Assembly (NCBI GenBank): GCA_963978895.1
Contig: OZ022246.1
Coordinates: forward strand, 2,454,988 to 2,518,987
Direction: 5' to 3'
DNA length: 64,000 nucleotides
Source of the DNA: Erpobdella octoculata
Taxonomy: Eukaryota > Annelida > Clitellata > Hirudinida > Erpobdellidae
The position numbers and the translations under genes are program-made. Shown one piece after another: positions 13,970-28,890 of this stretch. Numbering within the stretch: position 1 is the stretch's first letter; every line of letters starts with the position of its first letter. A model generated the notes under the pieces. It was not told where the DNA came from and did not search any database. It worked only from the letters and a program-made list of their open reading frames with translations.

Positions 13970-14258
13970 CGTAGGTGGATGGGTGGGTGGTTGTGGTGTG
14001 TAGGTGGATGGATGGGCGGTTGTGGTGTGTAGGTGGATGGATGGGCGGTTGTGGTGTGTAGGTGGATGGATGGGTGGTTGTGGTGTGTAGGTGGATGGGT
14101 GGGTGTTGTGGTGTGTAGGTGGATGGGTGGGTGGTTGTGGTGTGTAGGTGGATGGATGGATGGTTGTGGTGCGTAGGTGTATGGCTAGGTGGTTGTGGTG
14201 TGTAGGTGGATGGGTGGGTGGTTGTTGGGATGTGTAGGTGGATGGATGGTTGTTTAGA
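13970..14258. repeat. 29-30 bp minisatellite, about nine copies
   Basis: The unit is GGTTGTGGTGTGTAGGTGGA followed by TGGATGGGT variants, strongly G/T on this strand. The array gives open frames (HPSTYTP-type repeats on the minus strand) that I do not regard as coding. Confidence 0.9.
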
Positions 14259-14354
14259 TTCTGTCATCTTTATCCTAATTCGGCTCAGTTTTGAGGAAAA
14301 CTGTCTCTCGTACTTCTTGACTGCTGAAGTCGAAATATGAGATGAAGAGGGAAG

Positions 14355-14735
<381 letters not shown>

Positions 14736-15534
14736 ACGGAGAAATTAAAGACACGCCACAACGATAGCAATCATCGTAGCTGTAGATCTCATGAGGTCAT
14801 GATCATCAACGACATCATCATCTTAATCTTGAGCAACATCCTCATTATCATCATAAAAACATCATCAACATCTTGAGCAACATCATAATCATTAACATAG
14901 TCATCATAATAATCATCAAAATCATCGTCGTCATCAACATCTTCATCACATTATAATCATCATCATAATCATCAACAACATCATCATCATAATCATCAAC
15001 AACATCATCATCATAATCATCAACATCATCATCATCGCTATCCTCGAGAGTAACAAGAGCGTCATTTCCGCTACCTCACTTCTGCTGTAATAACCTCACA
15101 CAAACACACCCACACACACACACACACACTCACACACGCACACATACACACATACACACACACTACCAACATCGTCATCATTGACACTGTGCCACGGCCA
15201 GCGTTTGTCGCCATCTGTTAACCGTCATCGAAAATAAGAAAAGAAAACTAAAAACATACTTAAATCAGTCATTTTATTTTCAGAAAAATTTGTTGTCGTT
15301 CATTTCAAGTTTATGCTGAAAGTGTCAGCCCTCTAGCTAGTTGGTTAAAAACAGACAACAGGAGGCATGCATTGGTTTGGGTTGAGTAAGTAATGGGCTG
15401 AGTTGGGTTAGGGTTGCCAAAAATGAACCCCATGTCCTCCGTCGCAGCAGAGCGCTTGTTTTTTGCATGCAAAAGGTAAAGGGGCTCGATACCCCGGCTC
15501 TCCAGCGACAAACTTTTCAAGCCAACTTTGAAAA

Positions 15535-15640
15535 GAAAAATCCTACTTTTCAAGGGCGCTTGTGGTACTCCGGTAAAACATTCGCCTGCTGGCCTAAAGG
15601 ACGGCGGCTCGAACCTAACCGGCGTATTACAGCGTCCGTA
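15535..15640 (+). repeat. tRNA-like segment, probably SINE head or decayed tRNA
   Basis: The sequence TGTGGTACTCCGGTAAAACA resembles an A box and GGCGGCTCGAACCT, 40 bp on, resembles a B box (GGTTCGANTCC). Spacing suits a tRNA-derived promoter. The cloverleaf does not close convincingly, so a functional tRNA is unlikely. Confidence 0.4.
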
Positions 15641-15729
15641 TGGGGTGTGGAGAGGCATGCACCATGAACGACGTCTTCTGATTATTCTAAGAAGGGTTCT
15701 TCTGAACCACTCTAGTAGACCATGGTAAT

Positions 15730-16149
15730 TTAAAATGCATATTTCTCAATATTTAAACGAGTGCTTCAAGGTGAGCGAGCGCTTTCGTACGCAGTTTTCG
15801 CAACGCAAGTGACCGCCGCGATTCAGGTGAATGAAAAAAGTCAGAAAATTATTTTAAAAAAGTAAGAAGAAAGATGTCTTTTTAATCAGTGAATTGCGCA
15901 TTGGATGTGCGTTTGTCGCGTTCTTTTTTGCGTGCGTGTGCGTGTTTGTCCGTCAGTCCTTATTATAACGTTTTTTTTTTAAATTTTAAAATATTTTTAC
16001 GCGCATCACTGGACTTTTGGCCTGCTGGTTTAATTTGAACTGCGCAACATGGCGACCTCTGGATGGAGTGAAGAAATTTTCTTTTTTCATCAAAACGGTT
16101 TCTCGTTGGTAAATAAACAACTTCTGTGTATATCTCTTGTGTGATGTAT
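15730..16149. other. Non-coding spacer
   Basis: No gene was recognised. GT-rich simple sequence is present near 15905-15955. Confidence 0.4.
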
Positions 16150-16750
16150 CTGTGAATTGAATATACTCACATGTGTTGTATCGGTCAATATACTCACATG
16201 TGTTGTATCTGTGAATATACTCACATTTGTTGTATCTGTGAATGATGTGAATATACTCACATTTGTTGTATCTGTGAATAATGTGAATATACTCACATTT
16301 GTTGTATCTGTGAATAATGTGAATATACTCACATTTGTTGTATCTGTGAATAATGTGAATATACTGACATTTGTTGTAACTGTGAATAATGTGAATATAC
16401 TCACATTTGTTGTATCTGTGAATAATGTGAATATACTCACATTTGTTGTATCTGTGAATAATGTGAATATACTCACATTTGTTGTATCTGTGAATAATGT
16501 GAATATACTCACATTTGTTGTATCTGTGAATAATGTGAATATACTCACATTTGTTGTATCTGTGAATAATGTGAATATACTCACATTTGTTGTATCTGTG
16601 AATAATGTGAATATACTCACATTTGTTGTATCTGTGAATAATGTGAATATACTCACATTTGTTGTATCTGTGAATAATGTGAATATACTCACATTTGTTG
16701 TATCTGTGAATAATGTGAATATACTCACATTTGTTGTAACTGTCAATAAG
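16150..16750. repeat. 36-bp minisatellite, about 16 copies
   Basis: The unit is AATATACTCACATTTGTTGT plus ATCTGTGAATAATGTG. The first three copies are shorter (about 24 bp, lacking the AATAATGTG part) and the rest are almost identical. Because 36 is divisible by three and the unit has stop-free frames on both strands, frames of 200-275 codons result (for example ILTFVVSVNNVN and YNKCEYIHIIHR repeats). I treat these as a consequence of the array, not as genes. Confidence 0.95.
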
Positions 16751-17756
16751 CTCAGATGAGTTGTGTGCTTTATACACAAATGCATTGTGTGGGCTGCATT
16801 TGTCAATAAACACAAATTCATTTTATATATTTTATCTGCCACTATATGCATAAATGTATTTTAAGTTTTGTACCTGTTAACAACGTGAATGTTTGAATTA
16901 TATGAATAATTGATGAAGGTCTTATTAGTCCTCGTTCCTACATAAATTAATAACAATTACATTTTTAAATAAACTTTAAATTTTATTAAATAGTATATTT
17001 TTGCAGACACTAATATGAGCTGTGTTGGGAGAACCACAGCCCCAACCCCGAAAAGAAAATTTGAAAATTTGCTCCTCCACCCCTACCTGCCCCTTGCCTT
17101 CGTAAAGATTTTAATATCCCCTCTCCTCCTACGGAGGGTCTCAGAACAGAATTGTTTCTCATTTAAAACTCCGTTCGACTGTCTCTTTCATAAATTCTTT
17201 CTTCTTTAATCGTTTCTTGCGACCCCCAAGAAAAAAAGGATTCTTTGCTGCTGGAATATCGCTCAGATTTTGTTTTGTTTGTGTTTATTTGTGTGTGTGT
17301 TTATCTTTTGTGCGTGTGTGTTGTGTCCGTTACATTAATTATGCTAATTATGCTGATAGAATTATGATTTTATTGAGAAGATTTCAAAATTTTTCTGTTA
17401 TATGTTATTTCGTTTGATCTTCTTGGTAGACGAGGAAAACATTTCTGAAATAATAAAAGTCGATGATACTAAAAATAGAGAGATATAATAATAATAATAA
17501 ATTATTGCTTTTTAATAATAATAAATTATTGTTTTTATTCGGCGTAAAAAACAACTTTTTTGTTGAGAAGACGATTGCGTTGAGTCAACAACACTTTTTT
17601 CATCTACTACAACTTAAGAACGTTTTCTTACATGGCAAACTAATAACCGAAACGGCGAAAACCCGCAGGATATAAATAAACACAAACTCCAACATATGAA
17701 GCCAAAACAAAAACAACAATCAGGGATGAGCAGAAGAACACTGAACGAATGAGGCA
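16751..17756. other. Non-coding spacer
   Basis: No gene was recognised. Pyrimidine-rich sequence around 17060-17130 and GT-rich sequence near 17270-17320 are the only features. Confidence 0.4.
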
Positions 17757-17975
17757 CTGGTGCGTCATTTGGAGGGGATGTGGGACGTCTCATTGCACCG
17801 GAAAAATTAAAAAAGGATTTAAAAAATGTTGGGGTAATGTATTTCCGACTACCCCCTGGTCATCAGCTTTTTTGGGAGGAAAAATGACAAGATATTTTTG
17901 AAATCTTTTTGGGAAAAATTGGTGGACCCTGAGAACCTGTCCCCCTCCAAGGCTTTGCTGAAATGACGTCCCTGG
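17757..17975 (+). mobile_element. 219-bp inverted-repeat element (MITE) with 7-bp target duplication
   Basis: The left end CTGGTGCGTCATTTGGAGGG and the right end, read inward on the opposite strand, CCAGGGACGTCATTTCAGCA form imperfect terminal inverted repeats. TGAGGCA occurs immediately on both sides (17750-17756 and 17976-17982). Related degenerate copies, sharing a CTACCCCCTGGTCATCAGC-like middle, are at 24960-25140, 25204-25440 and 42835-43312. It is non-autonomous; the parental superfamily is not evident. Confidence 0.72.
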
Positions 17976-17989
17976 TGAGGCAGACGGAC

Positions 17990-18655
17990 AGTTACTAATA
18001 ACCCCATAAGTAAACAGAGGTACAAGAATTGACCGAAACGTAATAAAACTAAAAGAACGAGAGACGATCACACAAGTACCGTTCGGATTTATCCTCCTAG
18101 ATTCTAGATACAGGATTGCCGCTTCCGCTCTTGTTAAAGAAGGGAGATGCCGGTGGCGGTGATGATGATGATGATGTCGGTCTGGAGTCTGGAAGTGATT
18201 TTATTTATATGTTCTTTGATTGGATGTGTGTACGTAGCTGTATTCGTATGTGTGTGTGCGCCACTGTATGATACTTAAGTTTGTTTGTATCTATGTGTAA
18301 ATGATTATATCAGTGTGTCAGTTTAAATGTGTGTGGGTGAGTGTGAGAGTTGTGTGTGTATGTGTATGTGTATGTGTGTGTGTGTACTGGAATTTGTATA
18401 CGCATGGGCGTGTAACAATTTATCACTCCGAGTTTTCGATCCTGGGAAACTCTCTTCGGAAAAAAAGTGAACGTTAATTTTGTTAGAAGAAAAACAATTC
18501 AATTTGAATTTTATGCAAAAGGATATCTTAATCAAGACATGGAAATATTGAAAAATATTTTTTTAAATTACTTTACGAAGATTTGTGTTTATTTTATGTA
18601 TGTGATTTAAGTGAAATTTCTGTAACGTCACACCGGAAACTGTCACGGAAACGCT
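17990..18655. other. Non-coding spacer with GT repeats
   Basis: Short GATGAT and TGTGTG simple sequence (18160-18390). No gene is seen. Confidence 0.4.
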
Positions 18656-18674
18656 TTAACAAAAAAAAATTATG

Positions 18675-18706
18675 AGTCTGTGTCTGTGTCTTTGTATGTG
18701 TGAGCA

Positions 18707-18788
<82 letters not shown>

Positions 18789-18955
18789 CAAAAGAAAGAA
18801 TGAGTAAAAGAGAAAGAAAGAGAATGTGATAGAGAGAAAGAGAGTGAAAAAGAAAGAAACAGAATGAGAGAAAAACCACAGTGAGAGAGACACAGAGAAA
18901 AAGAGATAGGGAAACAAAGAAAGTGATAGAGAGAAAAAGAGAGGGACGTCCACGA
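18675..18955. repeat. (GA)n microsatellite with GA-rich shoulder
   Basis: A pure AG tract at 18710-18775 flanked by interrupted GAAA/GAGA sequence to about 18955. Minus-strand frames made of Ser/Leu/Phe are artefacts. Confidence 0.93.
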
Positions 18956-19186
18956 AAAAAGACTAAAGAAAATCTCAACTGCGGAGTGAAAAAAAAACAC
19001 AGAGCTTATAAAAAGAAATAAATAAGTTGTTTACAAGAGCTCAAAATTATTTGAAACTAATTTTTATTACCTAAGGAGGAAGTCATCCAACCCGAACATC
19101 GATCATGTCCGCCATCAAAACAACTCCAAGAGACGTTCCTCTGAATATCGTCATCAAAGTGGTTCGTCACCTAAAATAATAACCCC

Positions 19187-21418
19187 ATGATGACGCTGCT
19201 TTCATACAGTGGGGTTCAAACTCCGCCGACGTCCTCTAAATCATTGACGCTTTTTCTGACGCTTCAGGTACTCATGAAGCCACTCGTCGCTTCGAGTGAA
19301 CCACGGGAGATCTCCACGCCGAACGAAGCGTCTGCGTTTGCTCGAGCTCCTTTCGCCGACACCACCGCCACAGCTGCGGCTACTACAAACGCTACTGACG
19401 CGACCGCAGAAGTCATCATCGATCCTCACAACATTCTGGGTCGGATCGGTGCCACGTTCATCGTCATGATCGTAATATTCGGCTCTGCGGGCAATCTCCT
19501 GGTCCTGGTCGTGATCATCAAGTTCCCCGTTTTGAGAAAGTCTTACAATGCTTTCATAGCCTCACTGTCGGCCACGGACCTGATCTTCAACGTTCTGGTT
19601 CTGCCGTTCTACGCGAACAGCTACTGGTACAGAGAGTGGAGATTCAGTCTGAAGTTTTGTACATTCCTTACGTTCACGTCGACGGCTTTCATCATGTGTT
19701 CCAGTCTCCATGTGGCCCTTATAGCGCTCAACAGGTTAATGGAATTCGTTTATTTCACTCTTATTAATTTTAAATGTAAATGATAATTATTATATTAGTC
19801 TAGATGAGCAAATTTTAAAACGTTAAATTTTTATAATAAATTTATTTTTTAAATATTTTTTCATAATTATTTTCTGTCCATTGTTTGTTTGTTCTGATTG
19901 CGTTTCTCTCATTTTGTGATGATATTTTTGAGAAGAATTTAATTAAAAATTAATTTAATTAAAAAATTTTTTAATTACAGATATTTCCTTGTAGTCCATG
20001 CCTTCCTCTATCCGAAAATTTCCCACGGCTGAATTCTGGTCTTACAGATAACCGTCGTCTGGGTGCTGGCCACGGCCTCCGTGACGCCGGGAGCGCTGGG
20101 ATGGCGAGCCGTTGTCGAGTATACCGATCAGATGTCTCGCTGCACCTACGTCCGATCCGAGTCGAAAGACTCTTTGTATCTGGTATTCGTATTCGGATTC
20201 GGCGTTCCCTGTTTGGTCGTGTTCGCCTGCTACACGCTCATCTGGATCAAAACAAAGAACAGTAAGAGAAGAATCAGATCTCATCAAAGGAAGCTTCAGA
20301 AAAATCGACCTCTTCTGTACAATTCAGTCCTTGAAGGGGTACAAAGAGCCAACGGCCACGAAAGTCAGGCCCACGTGGATCTGGGTAAATTTCACCCAGA
20401 TCTATGCTTGCAGCCGAAACGTATCTATCAAGTTGGAAATAAGACTTTTCCACCGGCTGTCGAGAGGAAAATAATGGACAAAGGAATTCCGGATTTTCCG
20501 GCTATTACGGTAAACGGAAATGCTCTCGAGCTTCCCGGTCGTTTGACATACGTGGCTCATGCTCAGAATCAACGTGCTCCTCCTTCGAGAATATCGTGTT
20601 ACGAAAAGGAATCCGACGATGGAACGCTTTTGGAGAAAAACGACCAATACTTTGGCGGAAAGGAGTTTCAAGGCAGCTTTTTATCACAAGATGTGGTTGA
20701 TTCGTGTGCTGTAAAATGGTCAGGAGACACCACAAAGCTGACCAATATGAGTAATAGCTGCCCAGAGTTGAATGGAGTTTCAAAGTCGATATTCATAATA
20801 CCTTTGCTAGTAGAAGGCAGTAATGTCAGACTCTTTAGGTCTGAATTATCATCAGTCACAGTCCCAAAAAAACATGTGATTTTATCTTTTTCCAGTTGGA
20901 AAGAGCTTGTGAGTAGACCTGGAAGAACCAAAAGCGGTTCAGATATCCACTTCAAGAAAACAGTCGACACAATGGTTTCGAAGAACCAAGATTATAAATT
21001 AAGTCAAAAAATTGACGCCATAAATAACAATATGGCTGGTAACTTTACAGCTCATCATCAACAAGATGAAAAAAATAATGGCTGCCAAGATATGCCGCAT
21101 GGTTTGCATCGACGAAGAGTCAATTCGAAGAAAAAAACTCCGAAACTGTCTCATTCCAGCTCCAACAGGAGAAAGCATTCCACGCAGATCATTCTAGTTA
21201 TTTTCCTAGCTTTTGCGTTTACTTACTTGCCTTATTCTCTGCTAAATTTAGCCGACAACAAGGGGGAGCTGAGTAGGAATTGGTACATGATAACAGCCCT
21301 CGGCTTCTGGGCTGGGTCTGGTGTCAACCCCCTGATCTACGGAGCCATGAATAAACAATTCAGAGTCGCGTATTTTAACATCTTGAATTCTGTATTTTTG
21401 TTCTTTTGGCACAACTAG
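19187..21418 (+). CDS. Rhodopsin-family GPCR B, paralog of GPCR A, with one in-frame TGA
   Basis: Exons 19187-19734 and 19981-21418 with the same intron position and phase as GPCR A (inside the NRY Arg codon). The first exons of the two genes are both 548 nt. The 661-codon frame carries the TM2 motif LSATDL, NRY at 182-184, TM6 from 583 and NPLIY in TM7. The third intracellular loop is about 300 residues. Codon 200 (20030-20032) is TGA, where GPCR A has TGG at the exactly aligned codon 200 (1710-1712). The other 461 codons downstream stay open and conserved, which argues against long decay. It may be a young nonsense allele, a sequencing error, or an A-to-I editing site (UGA to UGG). Without recoding the product would stop just after NRY. 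AATAAA lies at 21455-21460. Ligand unknown. Confidence 0.82.
19830..19945 (+). repeat. Direct repeat flanking exon 2 of GPCR B, copy 1
   Basis: About 110 bp within the intron, containing GTTTGTTTGTTCTGATTGCG and TGATGATATTTTTGAGAAGA, matches 21490-21605 downstream of the gene with roughly four in five bases identical by eye. The two copies bracket exon 2. Confidence 0.6.
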
Positions 21419-21489
21419 AGTGGATGGTCTCATTTTTTCTTTTTTTTTAGAGTGAATAAACTGACAAAAGTTTTTAATAAATTATTTTC

Positions 21490-21605
21490 CGTGATCGTTA
21501 TTAATTTATTTTTTAAATCTTTTTTCTTAACTTTGTTCTGTCTATGGTTTGTTTGCTTTAATTGCGTTTTTCTCATTTTATGATGATATTTTTCAGAAGA
21601 ATTCC
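21490..21605 (+). repeat. Direct repeat flanking exon 2 of GPCR B, copy 2
   Basis: Matches the intronic copy at 19830-19945. It begins 30 bp past the AATAAA signal of GPCR B. It could be an old dispersed repeat or the trace of a local duplication. Confidence 0.6.
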
Positions 21606-22130
21606 TGAAACAGATTCCTTCATCTCTGTTATAGATAGATACGCAGCCTCTCATGGTTAACGTTCAAGACCGTTAATAGTAGGACGCTGGCTCGCATCAT
21701 CATTTTCTGTTGGTTTTTTTAACAATTGAATGTTTTTACAGTTAAATATTTTTTTATATAATAATTTTTTTACAATTGTTTATTTTAACAATTTATTATT
21801 TTTTACAATCTCATATTTTTTACAATTTAATATTTTTACAATTTAATTTTGCTTCAATTTAATTTAGTTGCCTCAGTCTCTTTTTACTCTCTCGTGTGTC
21901 TGTATGACTCTTCTACCACGATATTACTTGCTATAATGTCAATTGTTCATACAAAACTATCCTGTAGAGTTTGGTAAGTTAGGTATGGTAACTGATATGA
22001 TTACGTAATTGAGGACGCTTGACAATTTTGGGTTCATTTTAAAACAGAAATAAGCGTTGTAAAATCTCATTTAAATATTTAAGGTAAGAAGAAAGAATAT
22101 ATAAAAAAATTATGTTTCAATAATGTAATA
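21606..22130. other. Non-coding spacer
   Basis: T-rich and A-rich runs with ACAATT(T)AAT motifs repeated at 21720-21870. No gene is seen. Confidence 0.4.
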
Positions 22131-22138
22131 GAGACGAT

Positions 22139-24631
<2,493 letters not shown>

Positions 24632-24639
24632 GAGACGAT

Positions 24640-25615
24640 TATAAAAACTTGGCTAACAATTTTAGAAAAAAATGAAAAAAATGTCAGGAAAAGATAATCT
24701 GACATTTTACTGGTAATTTGAACGATCATTTAATTAGAATCAGAACGCGAAATGATATAAAATATAAGTGATTTAATATTTAAAAAAAATTACATCATAA
24801 AAATACATTTTTTAAAAGCAACGTTTTTTGCGCACTAAAAACTATACAATAATTTTCCTATTAGCCTGGCAGATTTTCTGAGAAAAAAAAATTGTTTAAA
24901 TTTTGGTAAAAGACTTTATAATTGTTTCTAAATCTTATAAAAAGAAAAACGTTTTTTGGAAGGAAAAAGGAAAAGAGGGTTTCGATTTTTTTTTAAGTGG
25001 CTCCAATTACCCGCACTCTCCCGTCATCAGTTTTTTCTTAAGCAAGAAGCAAAAGAGGTTATGTAGGGGGCGCAGATTTTATGTTTTGTCCCCGGCGCAG
25101 AAGACCTTAGCTACGTCTCGGATAGTGACTATACAAACATTCTGGCAAATCATTAGAAGTTGCATGATGCTGTTTAATTTTTTTTATATTAAATGACTAT
25201 ATCCAGGGGTGTCATTTGTCATTAGGGGGTAGAGGGAAAATTATTTTAAAAATTTTGGAAAAATAGGGAAGAATGTCTTGGAAATTTCTTGGAAAAATTA
25301 CCGACAACTACCCCCTCTACCCGTCATCAGCGGTTTTTGGAGACAACTGTTAAGCTTTTAGTAAGAAAAATGTTGCCCCACGGTTTTGCAAACGTTTATT
25401 CTCACCTATATGATGTTGTTAAAATGACGCTCTTGGTTATACCTAGTTTAAGAAGTGTTATGCGTACCTGCGTTATTTATTACATAATATTTGGTAGTAC
25501 CTATTAAGTACTATGTATGTGGACTTGGAATATAAAACAATTTCTAGCTCATCGCGTAGTGTTTTTTTTTATAATTGACAATATTAATCAAGTATGAAAA
25601 AGTGTGACCATGCAC
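24640..25615. repeat. Spacer with two degenerate copies of the CGTCATTT inverted-repeat element
   Basis: 24960-25140 and 25204-25440 match the family of the element at 17757-17975. The second begins CCAGGGGTGTCATTTGTCAT and ends AAATGACGCTCTTGG. Its target duplication is not clear. No gene is seen. Confidence 0.5.
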
Positions 25616-26984
25616 ATTACTGTCAGTGGCGTAGCCAGGTTTTAGCACCAGGGGGAGCGGTGAGCACTTATAAAAGGCCCACTTACCAAAATAAAGAATT
25701 TCAATTAAATACATTGCATTTATTACATACGTATTTATTTTCGTATTTCAAAGAGAAATACTGGAACACCCAAAAGGTAGAAAAACAATATTATGTATTG
25801 TTTAGTAACAATTATAGTATATTATACAGTTTATATACTTACTCAGTGTAAACTAATTACAACAGTTTTTTTCGTCTGGGCTTCATTCTTGCAAAGTTAT
25901 CGATTACTTCGTTATAATCCACTTCACTAGCAAACTGTCTTTCGATCGTAATCAAGGCTAAACCTGACAACCTGTCCTCACCAATTGTAGAACGCACGTA
26001 CGATTTTATGAGTTTCAGTCGGCTGAAGGAACGTTCCGCACCAGCGCTGTTTATTGGCAAGCAGTGATATTTTAGTAACGAAAACTAAAACTAATACGAA
26101 AAAGATTGACCATAGTTAACTAAAACTATAACGAAACGAAAATTGAATTTTACAACTAAAACTAAACTAAAACTAGAATGATTTGTCCTAGAACTAACTA
26201 AAACGAAAATAAATAAATTCAAATATTTAGTTACTTTTTCGTTATTTTAAAAAAGTTTGTAATTAAAATTTATAATTATCATAGACATCGATGTATTAAG
26301 AAACATAAACAAAATAAATTTCATTTCTTCGGTTTCTCAATATCGGCCCGAAATGTCTAAGAACGTTCTTTTAATCTCCGTATTTGACAGAAGTTGGTGC
26401 GTTGTTTTTGTAAACGATATTAATATGGCAAGTTTGGTAATCCCGAAGATCCTGCCGTTGTTGAATATTCAGCTCCGCCCCGAGGCGGAGATTATTTTAT
26501 TATTAATATTAAGCTCCGCCTAAAAGTTTATTTGGCGCTTAAAAATAATGTAATTTATTTAGTTTTATAATATACATATATGTATATTTTTAAATTAAAT
26601 AAATTGTATTATAAAATTTTAAAAATCTGTAAGCATGGACAAAAACGCAATTAATATCTCATCGACTACTTATTCCTCCGCTAATATGGTAATATGATAT
26701 GCTAGGCCGACAGTTGATGGTTTTTCTTGCCAACTAACAGTTTTATTTATCTGCTATTCCTTTCGTAATGGTAATATACTCGACAACTAAAAGACCTGAC
26801 AACTAGCAGTTTATGAACCGGGGGCCACTTTTTTGTCAAATACCAATATTATTTATAACGAGAGACTCGTCGAGAGTCTGTCAATTGTTGATATGTTCAG
26901 TAAAAATGAAACTTCAAAAACTTTATTGTCAAAAGTAGACAGATTATTAAAATTGGTTTGGTTTTTAAAATTTGGTTTTTCCGA

Positions 26985-27080
26985 TATCAAATGCAACACC
27001 AGAAAGAAGTTTTTCGGCATTGCGTCGAATTAAAACCTTTAACTATTTGCAGTCAAGAATGACCCAAACTAAATGAAACT
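26985..27080 (+). pseudogene. hAT dimerisation-domain fragment of a third element
   Basis: One frame reads NATPERSFSALRRIKTFNYL then QSRMTQTK and a stop, which is the start of the hAT C-terminal dimerisation domain. It lies upstream of the BED finger at 27950, in the wrong order to belong to that transposase, so it is a separate relic. Two arms of a 24-bp perfect inverted repeat (26436-26459 and 27943-27966) flank it. Confidence 0.6.
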
Positions 27081-27939
27081 ATGTCATGTTTTTAACTGTA
27101 CATAAAGAAAAAAAACAGACAATCGAAACTTGTTGGAAATTTGACAGTAAAGTTGGTGATTACGTCTTGCCAACTACAGCAGTTTTTAAAATGAGATATA
27201 TAATGGTTATAAGCTTGGCCGATAGTTTGTGATTACGAGATGCCATAACTAGAACTTTATAAATTTTTGACCTCCGAGAATGGCACAGAGAGATACCATC
27301 GAGTCCGGGAGCAGTGGGTTTTTGGCGGGTATGACTATGACGTCGATTTCCGATCCCTTACACAATTTTGTTTCACATATATTTGTTTGGTATAACATGA
27401 CCCTGTAAATTAAATTTGTTATTTTGTTTTATTTTATTGTTATGCTAGGTTAATTTTTTTGTTATGATTTTATGTTGTGTTTATTTTCTTGTTCTATTAA
27501 AATGCTATGTTCTGGTTCTATTATTTTCTATGCTAATTTTGTTTTGTCCCTTGTCGATTTCGTCGAGCGGCATGCCTAGTTGGGATGGGACAATGCCAAA
27601 TACATCCATCGGCAGTAGGTACCACTCCTCGTCAGTTTCATTTATGTCTGACAGAATTTTATCCTCGCTATGAGACCGCGTGTCATAGCTCATCCCAAAG
27701 CATCATCTTCCACATTTTTATTTAATTTAGTAGATAATATCCCAGTAACATCAAGGTAATTTCCAGCCATGATAAAACAATGTGTAAAAATAAAAACCAT
27801 AGAATAACATTATTCGTGTTCACTTTTAAATTTATAGCCAAGGTTTGTGGGTGGAGCTGAATATTATTAGTAGTTGGCGGCCTGTCAATCATGGACATCA
27901 CGTGCCTGCCAATCATTGCTTGTTTATCTCATTAACTCC

Positions 27940-28890
27940 GGTAACGGCAGGATCTTCGGGATTACCGGCAAGTTTAGTTAAACAGTTTTCTGGTCGCAAG
28001 GGGGGCAGCAATGTGTGGACTTATTTTAAATTTGAAGAAACAGAAAACAAAAGTCGATGTCTTGTGGCTTTAGCGAATGGTTCAAAATGAATGCGATGAA
28101 AGTGAGGAAACAGTTTTTGATGAATGTGAAATAATTTCTAATAGCGGTATTCTCAGCGATGATGCAAACGACGAAAGTGAAGATGAAGATAACGATCCAT
28201 CTGACATCCAGCAAATTGAGCTTGCTGACATAAGGAACATTGTATCGTATCAGAGGCTTATGTGCATTGCCCATACAATTCAACTGATAAAGCCTATAGT
28301 CATTATAGCAATCTTTTAATAAAGTTTGCCAGGTTATAAACAAAATTAAAAAATCAAGCGTGTCAGTTGGAAAGTTGAAAAATAAAACAGGTAAGATTCT
28401 ACTATCCGACAACAGCACACGTTGGAATAGTACTTACCGAATGATTCAGCGACTTATTTTAGTAAAAGAAGCAGTAAATAATATTTTAGCTGACCTGAAG
28501 TTAGATACACTTCTTGTAAGTGAATGGGTCAGATTGGAAGAACTACATGATTTACTAAAACCATTTGCTGAACAGATGGACAAACTCCAGAGTGACAGTA
28601 GGTCACTGTCTTATGTCATTCCTGCATTGTTGGAGCTTGAGTATCATCTCCAAAGTTGTAATGCTCCAAAAGCCATGCTGGAGGACATCAACTCACGTTT
28701 CAGGTGCTTGCGTGACCCATCCTGCAATGATTTTATGGCACTTCCAGCTGCAAGTTGCTTGCTTGATCCATCTGTTGCTTCTGTTATTGTTACGGCTGAC
28801 ATGTCACATTTGTGTGAAGCAGCTCAAGAATTTATTCTTAATGAGGTAGGTATTCAATTAATTGTGATTTATGATTTCAAATTTGTTTGA
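27940..28890 (+). pseudogene. ZBED-like hAT transposase, broken
   Basis: A BED-finger-like start (GRKGGSNVWTYFKFEETENK) at about 27985-28055 is followed by an acidic linker (28077-28260, ending CIAHTIQLI). A frame break follows near 28270-28330. The hAT core LLSDNSTRWNSTYRMIQRLI then LHDLLKPFAEQMDKL runs to 28890. The C-terminal part is missing. It belongs to the nested element and cannot yield a full transposase. Confidence 0.78.

Noticed and set aside
15535..15640. Functional tRNA gene
   Set aside because: A and B boxes are recognisable but acceptor and anticodon stems do not pair well; treated as a tRNA-like repeat.
16150..16750. CRISPR-like array
   Set aside because: Repeats of constant length have no unique spacers, and the genome is eukaryotic; it is a minisatellite.
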